Shown piece by piece: positions 25,580-34,440 of a DNA stretch of 64,000 nt; positions within the stretch are counted from its first letter, which is position 1; the number at the start of each line of letters is the position of its first letter. A program made the position numbers and the translations under genes. The notes below the pieces were generated by a model. The model made no database searches. It was not told where the DNA came from and saw only the letters and a list, made by a program, of their open reading frames with translations. Source of the DNA: an uncultured Ruminococcus sp. (lineage in GTDB: Bacteria; Bacillota; Clostridia; Oscillospirales; Ruminococcaceae); NCBI GenBank assembly GCA_947345935.1, contig CAMZZN010000003.1:1-64000 (forward strand), read 5' to 3'.

Positions 25580-26698
25580 TTATTTTTCCAGAGTTCCGTG
25601 CGACAGGGATTTAAGATACGCATTGATAAATCCGTCGATATCGCCGTCCATGACTGCCTGTATATTACCGTTTTCAAAGCCCGTTCTATGATCCTTTGCC
25701 AAAGTGTAGGGCATGAAAACATAAGATCTTATCTGCGAACCCCAGGCAATCTCCCGCTGAACGCCCTTGATATCCTCGATTTTCTCCAGGTGTTCTCTTT
25801 CCTTGATCTCAACCAGCTTGGAACGGAGCATTTTCATGGCGTAGTCCTTATTCTGGTACTGGCTTCGCTGCGTCTGACATGAAACGACTATGCCCGTAGG
25901 CTTATGAATAAGGCGAACAGCCGAGCTGGTCTTATTTACCTTCTGACCGCCTGCTCCGCTGGAACGGTATACTTCCATTTCAATATCTTCCGGGCGTATA
26001 TCTACCTCGATGGAATCGTCGATCTCAGGCATTACCTCCAGAGCTGCAAACGAAGTGTGGCGTCTGCCGGAAGAATCAAACGGAGATATTCTTACAAGAC
26101 GGTGAACGCCCGATTCCGACTTCATATAGCCGTAAGCATTTTCACCCTCTATCAGGATAGAAGCCGATTTTACGCCGGCATCGTCTCCGTCAAGGTAGTC
26201 CATAAGAGTAACCTTGTAGTTATGACGCTCTGCCCACATATTGTACATTCTATAGAGCATTTCCGTCCAGTCCTGAGCCTCTGTTCCGCCTGCTCCGGCA
26301 TGGAAAGTGAGAATAGCGTTTGCATTGTCATATTCTCCCGTAAGAAGCGTTGACAGCTTTTCTTCCTCCAGCTTGCTCTTGAACGCCTCCGATTCCGACT
26401 TTATCTCCTCAACGGAGCTGTCGTCATCCTCTTCAATAGAAAGTTCGATAAGTGTAATAAGATCCTCCAGTCTTTCGTTAAGCTGATTGAATCTTTCTAT
26501 CTTTCTTTCAAGGGACTTTTGTTCTTTAAGCACGCTCTGAGAATTTTCCAGATCGTCCCAGAAGCCGTCCTTTGCCGTTTCTTCGCTTAAAGCGGCAACT
26601 CTTTCCTGCGCAGCCTTTATATTCAGTACATCGGCAAGCTCCTTCATTTCTTTCCGGAAGCCTGTCATCTCAACTCTCAGATCATCAAGAATAATCAT
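25580..26698 (-). CDS. prfB: peptide chain release factor 2, no frameshift (372 aa)
   Basis: Recognises UGA and UAA stop codons and triggers peptide release. The N-terminal helical domain is followed by the tripeptide SPF in VRISPFDSS (RF2-type recognition, about 205) and the GGQ loop GAGGQKVNKT (about 240). The whole protein is in one frame. The in-frame UGA with CUUUGAC and an upstream SD-like stretch that causes the programmed +1 frameshift in most bacteria, near codon 25, is absent here. The frame opens at 26728, but ATG 26698 (MIILDDLRVEM) has AAAGGA upstream and matches RF2 N-termini. Preceded by its own promoter. Confidence 0.97.
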   Translation of the reverse strand: MIILDDLRVEMTGFRKEMKELADVLNIKAAQERVAALSEETAKDGFWDDLENSQSVLKEQKSLERKIERFNQLNERLEDLITLIELSIEEDDDSSVEEIKSESEAFKSKLEEEKLSTLLTGEYDNANAILTFHAGAGGTEAQDWTEMLYRMYNMWAERHNYKVTLMDYLDGDDAGVKSASILIEGENAYGYMKSESGVHRLVRISPFDSSGRRHTSFAALEVMPEIDDSIEVDIRPEDIEMEVYRSSGAGGQKVNKTSSAVRLIHKPTGIVVSCQTQRSQYQNKDYAMKMLRSKLVEIKEREHLEKIEDIKGVQREIAWGSQIRSYVFMPYTLAKDHRTGFENGNIQAVMDGDIDGFINAYLKSLSHGTLEK

Positions 26699-26730
26699 AA
26701 TTTCAAATCCTTTCAAAAAAATACACATTT

Positions 26731-26759
26731 ATTATACCACATTTTACCGCTGCCTGCAA
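26731..26759 (-). promoter_or_regulatory. promoter of prfB
   Basis: Minus strand TTGCAG (26759-26754), 17 nt, TATAAT (26736-26731), about 33 nt before the prfB start codon. It diverges from the promoter at 26863. Confidence 0.7.
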
Positions 26760-26862
26760 CTTTTTTTTTCATTTTCCGGATAAAAAAATGCACAAAAATC
26801 AACACACTTTTTCTATAAGAACGGTTTCTATGAGAAAATTTATAAAATCAGCTGTTTTGCTA

Positions 26863-26891
26863 TTGCAAATTCCCTGAATTTGTAGTATTAT
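26863..26891 (+). promoter_or_regulatory. promoter of the glycosyltransferase/pur gene run
   Basis: TTGCAA (26863-26868), 17 nt, TATTAT (26886-26891), about 78 nt before the GTG start at 26969. It is the best plus-strand promoter upstream of the whole 27.0-39.7 kb run. No purine riboswitch was recognised in the leader. Confidence 0.65.
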
Positions 26892-26968
26892 TAATAGTGT
26901 ATTGGTAGCGAACGATTTGCTGCCTTAAACTCCGCATAAAAATACTTCAGAAAGTAAGGAGGAATTCC

Positions 26969-27994
26969 GTGAAACTCGTTTCAATTGTCGTCCCCTGCTA
27001 TAACGAACAAGAGGTTCTTCCCATGTTCTACGACGAAATAACCAAAACCGCCGCTCAGATGTCAGAGCAGTATCCGGAACTGGAATTTGAATTTGTTTTT
27101 ATCAACGACGGCTCAAAGGACAAAACCCTTGAGATACTCCGCTCTCTTGCTGATAAAGATGAGCGTGTAAGATATATTTCCTTTTCAAGAAATTTCGGGA
27201 AAGAATCGGGAATGTATGCCGGTCTTCAGAACGCAAAAGGAGACTTCATCGTCGTTATGGACGCCGATCTTCAGCATCCGCCATCATTCCTGCCGCAGAT
27301 GTACAGCTACGTCCGTGACGGAGAATATGACTGTGCTACCACCCGCCGTGTGAGCCGTGCCGGCGAGTCCAAGATACGCTCATGGTTTGCAAGAAAATTC
27401 TATAAGATCATGAACAAGATCTCACAGACGGAAATAGTTGACGGTGCGCAGGACTTCCGCTTCATGACAAGACAAATGGTCGATGCCATCCTTGACATGA
27501 GCGAATACAATCGCTTTTCAAAGGGAATTTTCAGCTGGGTAGGATTCAATACACGATATATTGAATATGAAAACGTTGAACGTCCTGCCGGGACAAGCTC
27601 CTGGTCGTTCTGGGGACTGTTTAAATACTCCCTCGAGGGCATTATGGCCTTTTCCACTGCTCCGCTGGCAATATCATCGCTGCTCGGCATAGTCAGCTGC
27701 ATCATAGCCTTTATCCTGATGCTTATAACAGTTATCAAGACGCTGGCGTTCGGCGAATCCGTTGCAGGATATCCCACCACGATCTGCGTTATATTTCTTC
27801 TCAGCGGTTTGCAGCTCTTCTGTACCGGAATTCTGGGACAGTATCTTTCAAAAACATATCTTGAAACTAAACGCAGACCGATCTACATTGCAAAAGAAAC
27901 CGACGAAACCTACCGCCGCAAAAAAAACGGAAACCGGACTTCCGACGCTGACGCTCCTGCAAAGGATGGCGATACTTCCGGCAGCAATGAATAA
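26969..27994 (+). CDS. family 2 glycosyltransferase, GtrB/DPM1-like (341 aa)
   Basis: It probably transfers a sugar from a nucleotide donor to polyprenyl phosphate at the cytoplasmic face of the membrane. The GT-A domain starts VSIVVPCYNEQEVLP and has the metal-binding DxD in VMDADLQHP (about 97-105) and the QDFR segment (about 160-170). Two TM helices at the C-terminus (about 232-262 and 268-300) are typical of GtrB/YkcC-type enzymes. A charged tail follows. The start is GTG with AAGGAGG at normal spacing. It is followed by a WG-repeat protein 20 nt later. A GtrA-type partner is encoded at 48701-49198, not next to it. Confidence 0.92.
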   Translation: MKLVSIVVPCYNEQEVLPMFYDEITKTAAQMSEQYPELEFEFVFINDGSKDKTLEILRSLADKDERVRYISFSRNFGKESGMYAGLQNAKGDFIVVMDADLQHPPSFLPQMYSYVRDGEYDCATTRRVSRAGESKIRSWFARKFYKIMNKISQTEIVDGAQDFRFMTRQMVDAILDMSEYNRFSKGIFSWVGFNTRYIEYENVERPAGTSSWSFWGLFKYSLEGIMAFSTAPLAISSLLGIVSCIIAFILMLITVIKTLAFGESVAGYPTTICVIFLLSGLQLFCTGILGQYLSKTYLETKRRPIYIAKETDETYRRKKNGNRTSDADAPAKDGDTSGSNE

Positions 27995-28014
27995 CTACCA
28001 GAGGTGCAGCCGCC

Positions 28015-29076
28015 TTGAATAAGCATATGAAATTTATTGTAACGGTACTTTTTGCAGTCATCCTGCTTCTTACCGCTGCAATAACAAAGTTTTATTCCGA
28101 TACCGGAAAAAGCACGGGAGAAGAATCCGGTGGAACCGGCATGGAAAGAAAGCTTGACAGCGACCCTATGGGCAACAGGATCTTTGAAGACAGCAGCGGA
28201 CTTTACGGCGTTATCGACAGCAATGAACGTGTTGTCGTCGCTCCGGAATGGCTTGAACTTGAATTTGCCGGAGAAAATCTGTGCATAGTCTCAAAACGCC
28301 TTAACGGAAAGCTTCTGACCGGCTGCATTGATTTTGAAGGCAATGTAACTGTTCCTATAATCTACCGTGACATTACCAGACACAACCAAGGGAATTTTAC
28401 ATTCTACACGGCATATCCGGCTGCGGATGATTCCTGCGTTATTTATGACAAGAATTTCGCACCGCTTTTCACACGCTCCTGGGACAGATGCTCTTTCAGT
28501 AAAAACGAACTTCAGCTTACAGGCAGCCACGGAACATACACCTACTCCGTGGATCAAGACGGGCTTACTCTCGTAAGCGCCGATATCGAGGGAACGGCTT
28601 TTGACTGCCCCTACAAACTTAAAATAAACAGCAGTCTAATTACATCCCTTGACCCGGATATGCTGGATAAAATATGTACTGCATCCGGAAAATATATAGA
28701 ATATGCATTTACCGGAAGCCGTGAATATCTTTCGGATGTAAGAGCGGGAGAAAAATCGGTTTTTACCACTATTTTCCCCGATGAAAAAAGGATCCTTTCC
28801 AAAAAGCTTACAGAGATCACAAATATCTTTCTTTACCCGGTTGAATCAGACGACGGCAAACCCCGTTATGCCGTATCCGTAACTGCCGGTGCGGAGATAG
28901 TCTACACTGACGACGAGGACAAACCGCAGACGCTTGACGACTATTACAGAGCGGTCATAGAATTCTGCGGAACCTCGGATAACGACCTGACAATGGTTTC
29001 GGGAAACTTTATCCAGAAAGCACCCGAATATCCGGCGTCTACAAAGCAGAAAAACAATCCGGAATTTCCGGAATAA
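28015..29076 (+). CDS. membrane-anchored WG-repeat protein (353 aa, TTG start)
   Basis: One N-terminal TM helix (about 6-24), then an extracytoplasmic region. Its first part shows WG/KWG-type repeats: GLYGVIDSNERVVVAPEW and later GCIDFEGNVTVPIIYRDI (about 62-125). The rest, to the C-terminus, is not recognised. WG repeats form small beta units found in many surface proteins of gut Firmicutes; the ligand is unknown. The start is taken as TTG at 28015, with GAGG ten bases upstream. The ATG at 28027 would place the site too far away. It is in line with the glycosyltransferase and with purE 30 nt further on. Confidence 0.78.
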   Translation: MNKHMKFIVTVLFAVILLLTAAITKFYSDTGKSTGEESGGTGMERKLDSDPMGNRIFEDSSGLYGVIDSNERVVVAPEWLELEFAGENLCIVSKRLNGKLLTGCIDFEGNVTVPIIYRDITRHNQGNFTFYTAYPAADDSCVIYDKNFAPLFTRSWDRCSFSKNELQLTGSHGTYTYSVDQDGLTLVSADIEGTAFDCPYKLKINSSLITSLDPDMLDKICTASGKYIEYAFTGSREYLSDVRAGEKSVFTTIFPDEKRILSKKLTEITNIFLYPVESDDGKPRYAVSVTAGAEIVYTDDEDKPQTLDDYYRAVIEFCGTSDNDLTMVSGNFIQKAPEYPASTKQKNNPEFPE

Positions 29077-29106
29077 ATGAAAATATAAATGATTGGAGTT
29101 TTTGAT

Positions 29107-29616
29107 ATGTCAAAGAAAGTTGCAGTTATAATGGGAAGCGACAGCGACTTCCCCATAGTAAAATCGGCTGTTGAAGAACTGAAAAAATACGGCGTTGAAT
29201 ACGAATGCCATGTAATGTCGGCACACCGTACACCTGTTGAAGCGTGCGAATTTGCAGACAAGGCAAAAGAAAACGGATTCGGAGTTATAATCTGTGCGGC
29301 GGGGATGGCGGCTCACCTTGCCGGAGTGATCGCAGGTCATACGACGCTGCCTGTTATCGGTATTCCCATGAAGTCGTCTGTTTTAGAGGGCATGGACGCT
29401 CTCCTTGCGACCGTTATGATGCCACCCGGAGTTCCCGTTGCGACAGTAGGAATAAACGGCGCTAAGAATGCGGCTATCCTTGCCGTACAAATGCTTGCGA
29501 TTTCAGACGAGAAACTTGCTGAAAAACTGGCGGACGAAAAAATAAAAATGGCTGAGGGCGTTCGTCAGAAAGATATCGCATTACAGGAAAAAATCAACGA
29601 AATCACCGCAGAATAA
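29107..29616 (+). CDS. purE: N5-carboxyaminoimidazole ribonucleotide mutase (169 aa)
   Basis: Converts N5-CAIR to CAIR in purine synthesis. Class I PurE motifs are present: MGSDSDFP (about 8-15), the active-site SAHRTP (about 39-44), and the glycine-rich GMAAHLAGV (about 72). Length is typical. The open frame begins at 29089, but the ATG at 29107 has GGAG upstream and starts MSKKVAVIMGS like other PurE proteins. No purK is seen in this window; N5-CAIR would have to come from a PurK encoded elsewhere. Confidence 0.96.
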   Translation: MSKKVAVIMGSDSDFPIVKSAVEELKKYGVEYECHVMSAHRTPVEACEFADKAKENGFGVIICAAGMAAHLAGVIAGHTTLPVIGIPMKSSVLEGMDALLATVMMPPGVPVATVGINGAKNAAILAVQMLAISDEKLAEKLADEKIKMAEGVRQKDIALQEKINEITAE

Positions 29617-29685
29617 ATCTGCCAAAAAAGTTTACCTGTCCGGTGAACGGACTTGTATATATTTGATTCTCAGGAGGAATTTAAA

Positions 29686-30405
29686 ATGGAAAACATTGTT
29701 AAACAGGAACAGCTCTATGAGGGCAAGGCTAAAAAGGTATACGCTACAAACGACCCCGACCTCGTGATCGTTGATTACAAGGATGACGCAACCGCTTTCA
29801 ACGGCGAAAAGAAAGGTACGATCTCCGGTAAGGGCGTTATCAACAACAAAATGACTAACTATATGTTCGGTATGCTCGAAAAGGAAGGCGTTCCTACTCA
29901 TCTTGTCAAGGAGATCAGCGAAAGAGAAACTATTGTAAAGAAAGTATCTATCGTTCCTCTTGAAGTAATCATCAGAAATGTTGCAGCAGGAAGCTTCTCA
30001 AAGAGAATGGGCGTTGAGGAAGGCAGACAGCTCCTTACTCCTATCCTTGAATTCAGCTACAAGAACGACGACCTGGGCGACCCCTTTATCAACGACTACT
30101 ACGCTCTTGCTCTTGGTCTTGCAACAAAGGAAGAGATCGAAACTATCACAAAATACGCTTTCAAGGTAAACGAATTTATGGTAAACTTCTTCAAGAAGCT
30201 CAATATCGATCTCATCGACTTCAAGATCGAATTCGGCAAGACCTCTAACGGCACTATTATCCTCGCCGACGAAATTTCACCCGATACCTGCCGCTTCTGG
30301 GACAGCACAACTCACGAGAAACTTGACAAGGATCGTTTCCGCCGTGATATGGGCGGCGTTGAAGAAGCCTACCAGGAAATCATGAAGAGACTTATGGGAG
30401 AATAA
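29686..30405 (+). CDS. purC: SAICAR synthetase (239 aa)
   Basis: Joins CAIR and aspartate with ATP to make SAICAR. It begins with [14 protein letters not shown]; the conserved [12 protein letters not shown], the [15 protein letters not shown] block (about 90-105) and the [12 protein letters not shown] motif (about 190) are all present. ATG 29686 has AGGAGG upstream, so the 11 extra residues of the longer frame are rejected. It ends 3 nt before purF, suggesting coupling. Confidence 0.97.
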   Translation: MENIVKQEQLYEGKAKKVYATNDPDLVIVDYKDDATAFNGEKKGTISGKGVINNKMTNYMFGMLEKEGVPTHLVKEISERETIVKKVSIVPLEVIIRNVAAGSFSKRMGVEEGRQLLTPILEFSYKNDDLGDPFINDYYALALGLATKEEIETITKYAFKVNEFMVNFFKKLNIDLIDFKIEFGKTSNGTIILADEISPDTCRFWDSTTHEKLDKDRFRRDMGGVEEAYQEIMKRLMGE

Positions 30406-30408
30406 TCT

Positions 30409-31833
30409 ATGGGCGGTTTTTTTGGAGCAGCCTCTAAAAACGACTGCGTAAACGATGTTTTCTTCGGCACAGACTATCACTCTCATCTGGGTACAAGGCG
30501 AGGAGGTATGACTTCCTACAGTGAAGCCCATGGATTCCAGCGTAATATCCACAGCATTGAAAATTCGCCGTTCAGAACAAAGTTTGAAAACGATATTGAA
30601 AAAATGGAAGGCAAACTCTGTATCGGCTGTATCAGCGATACTGATCCCCAGCCTATCCTCGTCCGTTCAAAGCTGGGTCTCTACGCTATCTGCTCGGTCG
30701 GCATCATCCGCAATGCGGACAAACTGGTGCAGGAACTTCTTGAAACCGGATGCGCAAATTTTGAGACAATGAGCAGCGGAAATATCAACTCCGGAGACCT
30801 CATCGGCGCACTGATAGCGCAGAAAAATTCCTTTGTAGAAGGCATCCGCTATGCACAGGAAAAAATCGAGGGTACAATGTCCCTCATCATTCTGACGAAG
30901 AACAGCATTATCGCCGCCAGAGACGCATACGGCAGACTTCCTATAATACTTGGAAAACGTGAAGACGGCTTCTGCATTTCGACTGAATCCTTTGCTTTCC
31001 AGAAGCTCGGATACGATACTTACCGTGAACTTGAGGCCGGAGAGATCACAGAAATCACTGCCGGCGAATGTAAGATCCTCAGCAAGGGCGATCCCTCGAA
31101 GATGAAGATCTGCACTTTCCTCTGGACTTATTACGGCTACCCTACCGCTTCATACGAGGGCGTCAATGTCGAGGTCATGAGAACACGCAACGGCGAGATC
31201 ATGGCGGAAAACGACATAAAAGCAGGACGTCTCCCCGACGTTGACTACGTATGCGGCATTCCCGATTCCGGAACTCCGCACGCAATCGGCTACGCCAACA
31301 GAAGCGGCATTCCCTTTGCACGTCCGTTTATCAAATATACCCCCACATGGCCGAGAAGCTTTATGCCGACCAATCAGAACATACGCAATCAGGTGGCAAA
31401 AATGAAGCTTATCCCCGTACATGAACTTATTGCCGGCAAAAAGCTCCTTTTTGTTGACGACAGTATCGTAAGAGGAACTCAGATGAGAGAAACCGTTGAA
31501 TTTCTTTACGAAAACGGCGCTAAGGAGATACATATGCGATCTGCCTGTCCGCCCATAATGTACGGCTGCAAATACCTTAACTTCTCACGCAGCACCTCGG
31601 AAATGGAGCTTATAGCACGTCAGATAATCAACGAATTTGAGGGAGTTGACGGAGTAAATTATATTTCCGAATACAGCAGCTCCGACACTGAAAGGGGCAG
31701 AAAACTCCGGGATGAGATCTGTAAACGTCTTAAACTCACCTCCCTTGAATTCCAGACGCTGGAGGGAACTGAAAAAGCAGTGGGACTCCCTGAATGCGGT
31801 CTTTGCTCATTCTGCTGGAGCGGACGTGAATGA
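30409..31833 (+). CDS. purF: amidophosphoribosyltransferase-like protein lacking the N-terminal Cys (474 aa)
   Basis: PurF normally makes phosphoribosylamine from PRPP and glutamine. The phosphoribosyltransferase half is intact: PRPP loop LLFVDDSIVRGTQ (about 345-357) and FIKYTPTWPRSF. Cysteines fit the Fe-S ligand positions of Bacillus-type PurF (CTFLWTYYGYP, CPPIMYGC and the C-terminal CGLCSFC). The glutaminase half begins MGGFFGAASKNDC where PurF enzymes have a catalytic Cys followed by GVFG (C-G-[VI]-F-G). Here that Cys is Gly, and HRGQE-type residues read LGTRRGG. The only nearby cysteine, Cys13, does not align. Either it uses ammonia or a separate glutaminase, or it is a specialised paralog. 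Confidence 0.85.
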   Translation: MGGFFGAASKNDCVNDVFFGTDYHSHLGTRRGGMTSYSEAHGFQRNIHSIENSPFRTKFENDIEKMEGKLCIGCISDTDPQPILVRSKLGLYAICSVGIIRNADKLVQELLETGCANFETMSSGNINSGDLIGALIAQKNSFVEGIRYAQEKIEGTMSLIILTKNSIIAARDAYGRLPIILGKREDGFCISTESFAFQKLGYDTYRELEAGEITEITAGECKILSKGDPSKMKICTFLWTYYGYPTASYEGVNVEVMRTRNGEIMAENDIKAGRLPDVDYVCGIPDSGTPHAIGYANRSGIPFARPFIKYTPTWPRSFMPTNQNIRNQVAKMKLIPVHELIAGKKLLFVDDSIVRGTQMRETVEFLYENGAKEIHMRSACPPIMYGCKYLNFSRSTSEMELIARQIINEFEGVDGVNYISEYSSSDTERGRKLRDEICKRLKLTSLEFQTLEGTEKAVGLPECGLCSFCWSGRE

Positions 31834-31877
31834 TCCGCTTTTATCCGAATGAAATATTTATATAAGGAGAATTTTAA

Positions 31878-32915
31878 ATGAACAACAGTTTTTCTGAGAG
31901 CTATAAAAAGGCAGGCGTCGACGTTACTGCCGGATATAAGGCTGTTGAGCTGATGAAGCGGCACATCGCAAGAACTGCCCTGCCCGGCTGTGTGTCCGGC
32001 ATCGGCGGATTCGGCGGTCTCTTCGAGCTTGACATGACAGGTATCACAAAGCCCGTTCTCGTTTCCGGAACAGACGGCGTAGGCACCAAGATAAAGATCG
32101 CTTTTATCCTTGACAAGCACGATACCGTCGGCATCGACTGCGTTGCCATGTGCGTGAACGATATTATCTGCTGCGGAGCAAAACCCCAGTTCTTCCTTGA
32201 CTACATAGCCTGCGGAAGAAATATTCCCGAAAAAATTGCCGAAATCGTTTCCGGCGTGGCAGAAGGCTGCGTACAGGCAGGATGCGCTCTTATCGGCGGT
32301 GAAACAGCCGAGCATCCCGGTCTTATGCCAGAGGATGAATACGACCTTGCCGGTTTCTCCGTAGGCGTTGTAGATAAGTCAAAGATACTCCGCCCCGATA
32401 CGCAGAAAGCAGGAGACGTGCTTATCGCCATTAAGTCCAGCGGCGTTCATTCCAACGGCTTCTCGCTTGTGAGAAAGGTTTTCGACGTAAACGAAAAAAA
32501 CCTTGCAATGCACTTTGACGATCTGGGAGCTACCCTGGGCGAAGCTCTTCTTACCCCTACAAGGATCTACGTCAAGGCTATCATGAATCTTATCGATACG
32601 GTTACGGTCAAATCCGTTTCGCACATCACCGGCGGAGGTTTCTACGAGAACATTCCACGTTCGCTTCCTGATAATCTTGCTGCAAAGATCGATAGAAACG
32701 CAGTACAGGTGCTTCCCGTTTTTGATCTTATTGCACGCACGGGAAATATTCCTGAAAGAGATATGTTCAACACGTTCAATATGGGCGTAGGCATGATCGT
32801 TTCTGTTGACAAAAATGACGCAGACAAGGCAATAGAAGCTATAAACGCTTCCGGAGAAAATGCTTATGTTCTCGGCGAACTTATTGAATCAGAAGAAGGC
32901 GTTATCATCTGCTGA
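31878..32915 (+). CDS. purM: phosphoribosylformylglycinamidine cyclo-ligase (345 aa)
   Basis: Closes FGAM to AIR with ATP. It starts [20 protein letters not shown], the usual AIR synthase opening. The ATP/phosphate loop [14 protein letters not shown] (about 57-70), GGETAEHPG (about 140) and THGGGF-type [12 protein letters not shown] (about 250) are present. AAGGAG precedes the ATG. Length is typical. Confidence 0.97.
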   Translation: MNNSFSESYKKAGVDVTAGYKAVELMKRHIARTALPGCVSGIGGFGGLFELDMTGITKPVLVSGTDGVGTKIKIAFILDKHDTVGIDCVAMCVNDIICCGAKPQFFLDYIACGRNIPEKIAEIVSGVAEGCVQAGCALIGGETAEHPGLMPEDEYDLAGFSVGVVDKSKILRPDTQKAGDVLIAIKSSGVHSNGFSLVRKVFDVNEKNLAMHFDDLGATLGEALLTPTRIYVKAIMNLIDTVTVKSVSHITGGGFYENIPRSLPDNLAAKIDRNAVQVLPVFDLIARTGNIPERDMFNTFNMGVGMIVSVDKNDADKAIEAINASGENAYVLGELIESEEGVIIC

Positions 32916-32927
32916 CCGTAAATAATT

Positions 32928-33398
32928 ATGAAGGCTGAAAAAATTGATTTTGCATGGGCAGCCGTGTCCATGCTCATTGTGGGAATCTCCTACAAAAATC
33001 GCCGTTTGACCGAGGGTCTTATTATCATATACGCCCTTATGGTAGTGGTCTTTATTTTCCATATCCTGCGTATCAGAAAAAGAATGTCCGGATGTCTGGA
33101 TTCTTTCGGTACTATAACGGGTTATCATACGGCAAAAGGCAGAAAAAAACGCTGCTTTCCTATAGTAAAATACGATACGCAGACGGGCAGGGAGATCACC
33201 TCGGTCTACTCCGTTGCCGACAACGGAATGAGGTATGAAACAGGCGATGTGGAAATCGTCTGCTACGATCCCGACGACCCGACCTTCTTTTTCTTCAACA
33301 GCCGTAAAGAGGAACTTACACGGGACTATTACCGATTTATAATATTCGGCGGAGTAATTGCCGCACTTCTGCTGTGTTATCTTTTAATGAAGAAATGA
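32928..33398 (+). CDS. DUF3592-type membrane protein (156 aa)
   Basis: Two N-terminal hydrophobic segments (about 8-25 and 28-48), a small beta-rich domain (about 55-125) containing CFPIVKYDTQTG and the acidic DPDDPTFFFF stretch, and a C-terminal TM helix (about 135-153). This layout matches DUF3592 proteins. Function is unknown. It lies 12 nt after purM and 9 nt before a second member, inside the pur gene run. Confidence 0.72.
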   Translation: MKAEKIDFAWAAVSMLIVGISYKNRRLTEGLIIIYALMVVVFIFHILRIRKRMSGCLDSFGTITGYHTAKGRKKRCFPIVKYDTQTGREITSVYSVADNGMRYETGDVEIVCYDPDDPTFFFFNSRKEELTRDYYRFIIFGGVIAALLLCYLLMKK

Positions 33399-33407
33399 TG
33401 TGATTTT

Positions 33408-33800
33408 ATGGGATTTTTTATTTTCGGACTCCTTACCGTCATAGTCGGACTGATCGTATGCCGCTGTCACCGTGAAACCATTGAATCCGCTGAGAGCTTC
33501 AGTGCAGAAGTAGTTTCTGTTAAAGAAAAAACAGCGGTGAGAGGTCACACGATTATAAAAAAATACTGTCCTGTAGTAAAGTTCAGCATCAACGGAAGGA
33601 CTCAGTTTGCCGATCATCGCAGCTACAGTCAGATCATACACCACAGCACAGGCGAAACCGTTATTATCTGTACGGATCCCAAATTGCCGAAATATTTCTA
33701 CTTTGCCGATGAGGAACATCAGCGCTCGCTGGCAGGTATCATTCTTATCGCCAGCGGAACTTTTATCTGCGTGCTGAGCCTGATTTTCAGTTTTATATAA
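33408..33800 (+). CDS. DUF3592-type membrane protein, second copy (130 aa)
   Basis: Same layout as the gene before it: TM helix at about 2-19, beta domain with CPVVKFSINGRTQ and a CTDPKLPKYFYF stretch (compare CYDPDDPTFFFF in the first copy), TM helix at about 105-128. The pair probably arose by duplication. No strong ribosome site precedes ATG 33408, so translation may be coupled to the upstream gene. Function is unknown. Confidence 0.7.
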   Translation: MGFFIFGLLTVIVGLIVCRCHRETIESAESFSAEVVSVKEKTAVRGHTIIKKYCPVVKFSINGRTQFADHRSYSQIIHHSTGETVIICTDPKLPKYFYFADEEHQRSLAGIILIASGTFICVLSLIFSFI

Positions 33801-33810
33801 GGAGCTTGAT

Positions 33811-34437
33811 ATGAAAAATATTATTGTTCTTGTCTCCGGAGGAGGCACAAATTTACAGGCGCTTATCGACGCCGAAAGATCCGGGATAATCCAGGGCGGA
33901 AAAATCACATGCGTTATATCTTCAAAAGCCGGGGTATACGCTCTCGAACGGGCGGAAAAAAACGGCATTCCAACCAGAGTTATCCCACGTAAGGAATATC
34001 CCGACAGCAAAAGCTACAGTACGGCGATACTCGATGCGCTCAATGAGGAAAAAGCAGATCTTGTTGTTCTTGCCGGATTTATGACTATTCTTGACGAATG
34101 CGTGACCAAGGCGTATGCATATAAAATAATCAACGTACATCCGGCTCTTATCCCGTCGTTCTGCGGGGATGGATTCTATGGTCTTAAAGTACATGAAAAG
34201 GCTCTGGAATACGGAGTTAAAGTATCCGGAGCAACTATCCACTTCGTAAATGAAAAAGCGGACGCCGGAGCTATAATTCTTCAGGGCACAGTCAACGTTC
34301 TCAGAAACGATACGCCGGAGGTACTCCAGAGACGAATTATGAAGAATGTTGAATGGAAGCTTCTCCCAGAAGCCGTTTCACTTTTCTGCCAGGATAAAAT
34401 CGAGATAATTGACGGAAAAGCATACATAAAGGATTAA
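33811..34437 (+). CDS. purN: phosphoribosylglycinamide formyltransferase (208 aa)
   Basis: Transfers formyl from 10-formyl-THF to GAR. It starts MKNIIVLVSGGGTNLQALID; the catalytic Asn-His pair is in INVHPALIPSF (about 105-115) and the Asp in NEKADAGAII (about 145-154). Length is typical of PurN. AAGGAG precedes the ATG. It lies between DUF3592 and CmpB-like membrane-protein genes with 10- and 3-nt gaps. Confidence 0.96.
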   Translation: MKNIIVLVSGGGTNLQALIDAERSGIIQGGKITCVISSKAGVYALERAEKNGIPTRVIPRKEYPDSKSYSTAILDALNEEKADLVVLAGFMTILDECVTKAYAYKIINVHPALIPSFCGDGFYGLKVHEKALEYGVKVSGATIHFVNEKADAGAIILQGTVNVLRNDTPEVLQRRIMKNVEWKLLPEAVSLFCQDKIEIIDGKAYIKD

Positions 34438-34440
34438 CTT

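Noticed and set aside
25580..26698. Programmed frameshift in prfB
   Set aside because: The frame is continuous and no CUUUGAC site lies near codon 25.
29077..29106. Purine or ZTP riboswitch before purE
   Set aside because: Only 30 nt separate the genes and no conserved riboswitch core was seen, nor in the leader at 26892-26968.
31659..32315. 218-residue minus-strand frame over purF/purM
   Set aside because: Antisense shadow of two clear purine genes; no ribosome site at its start.
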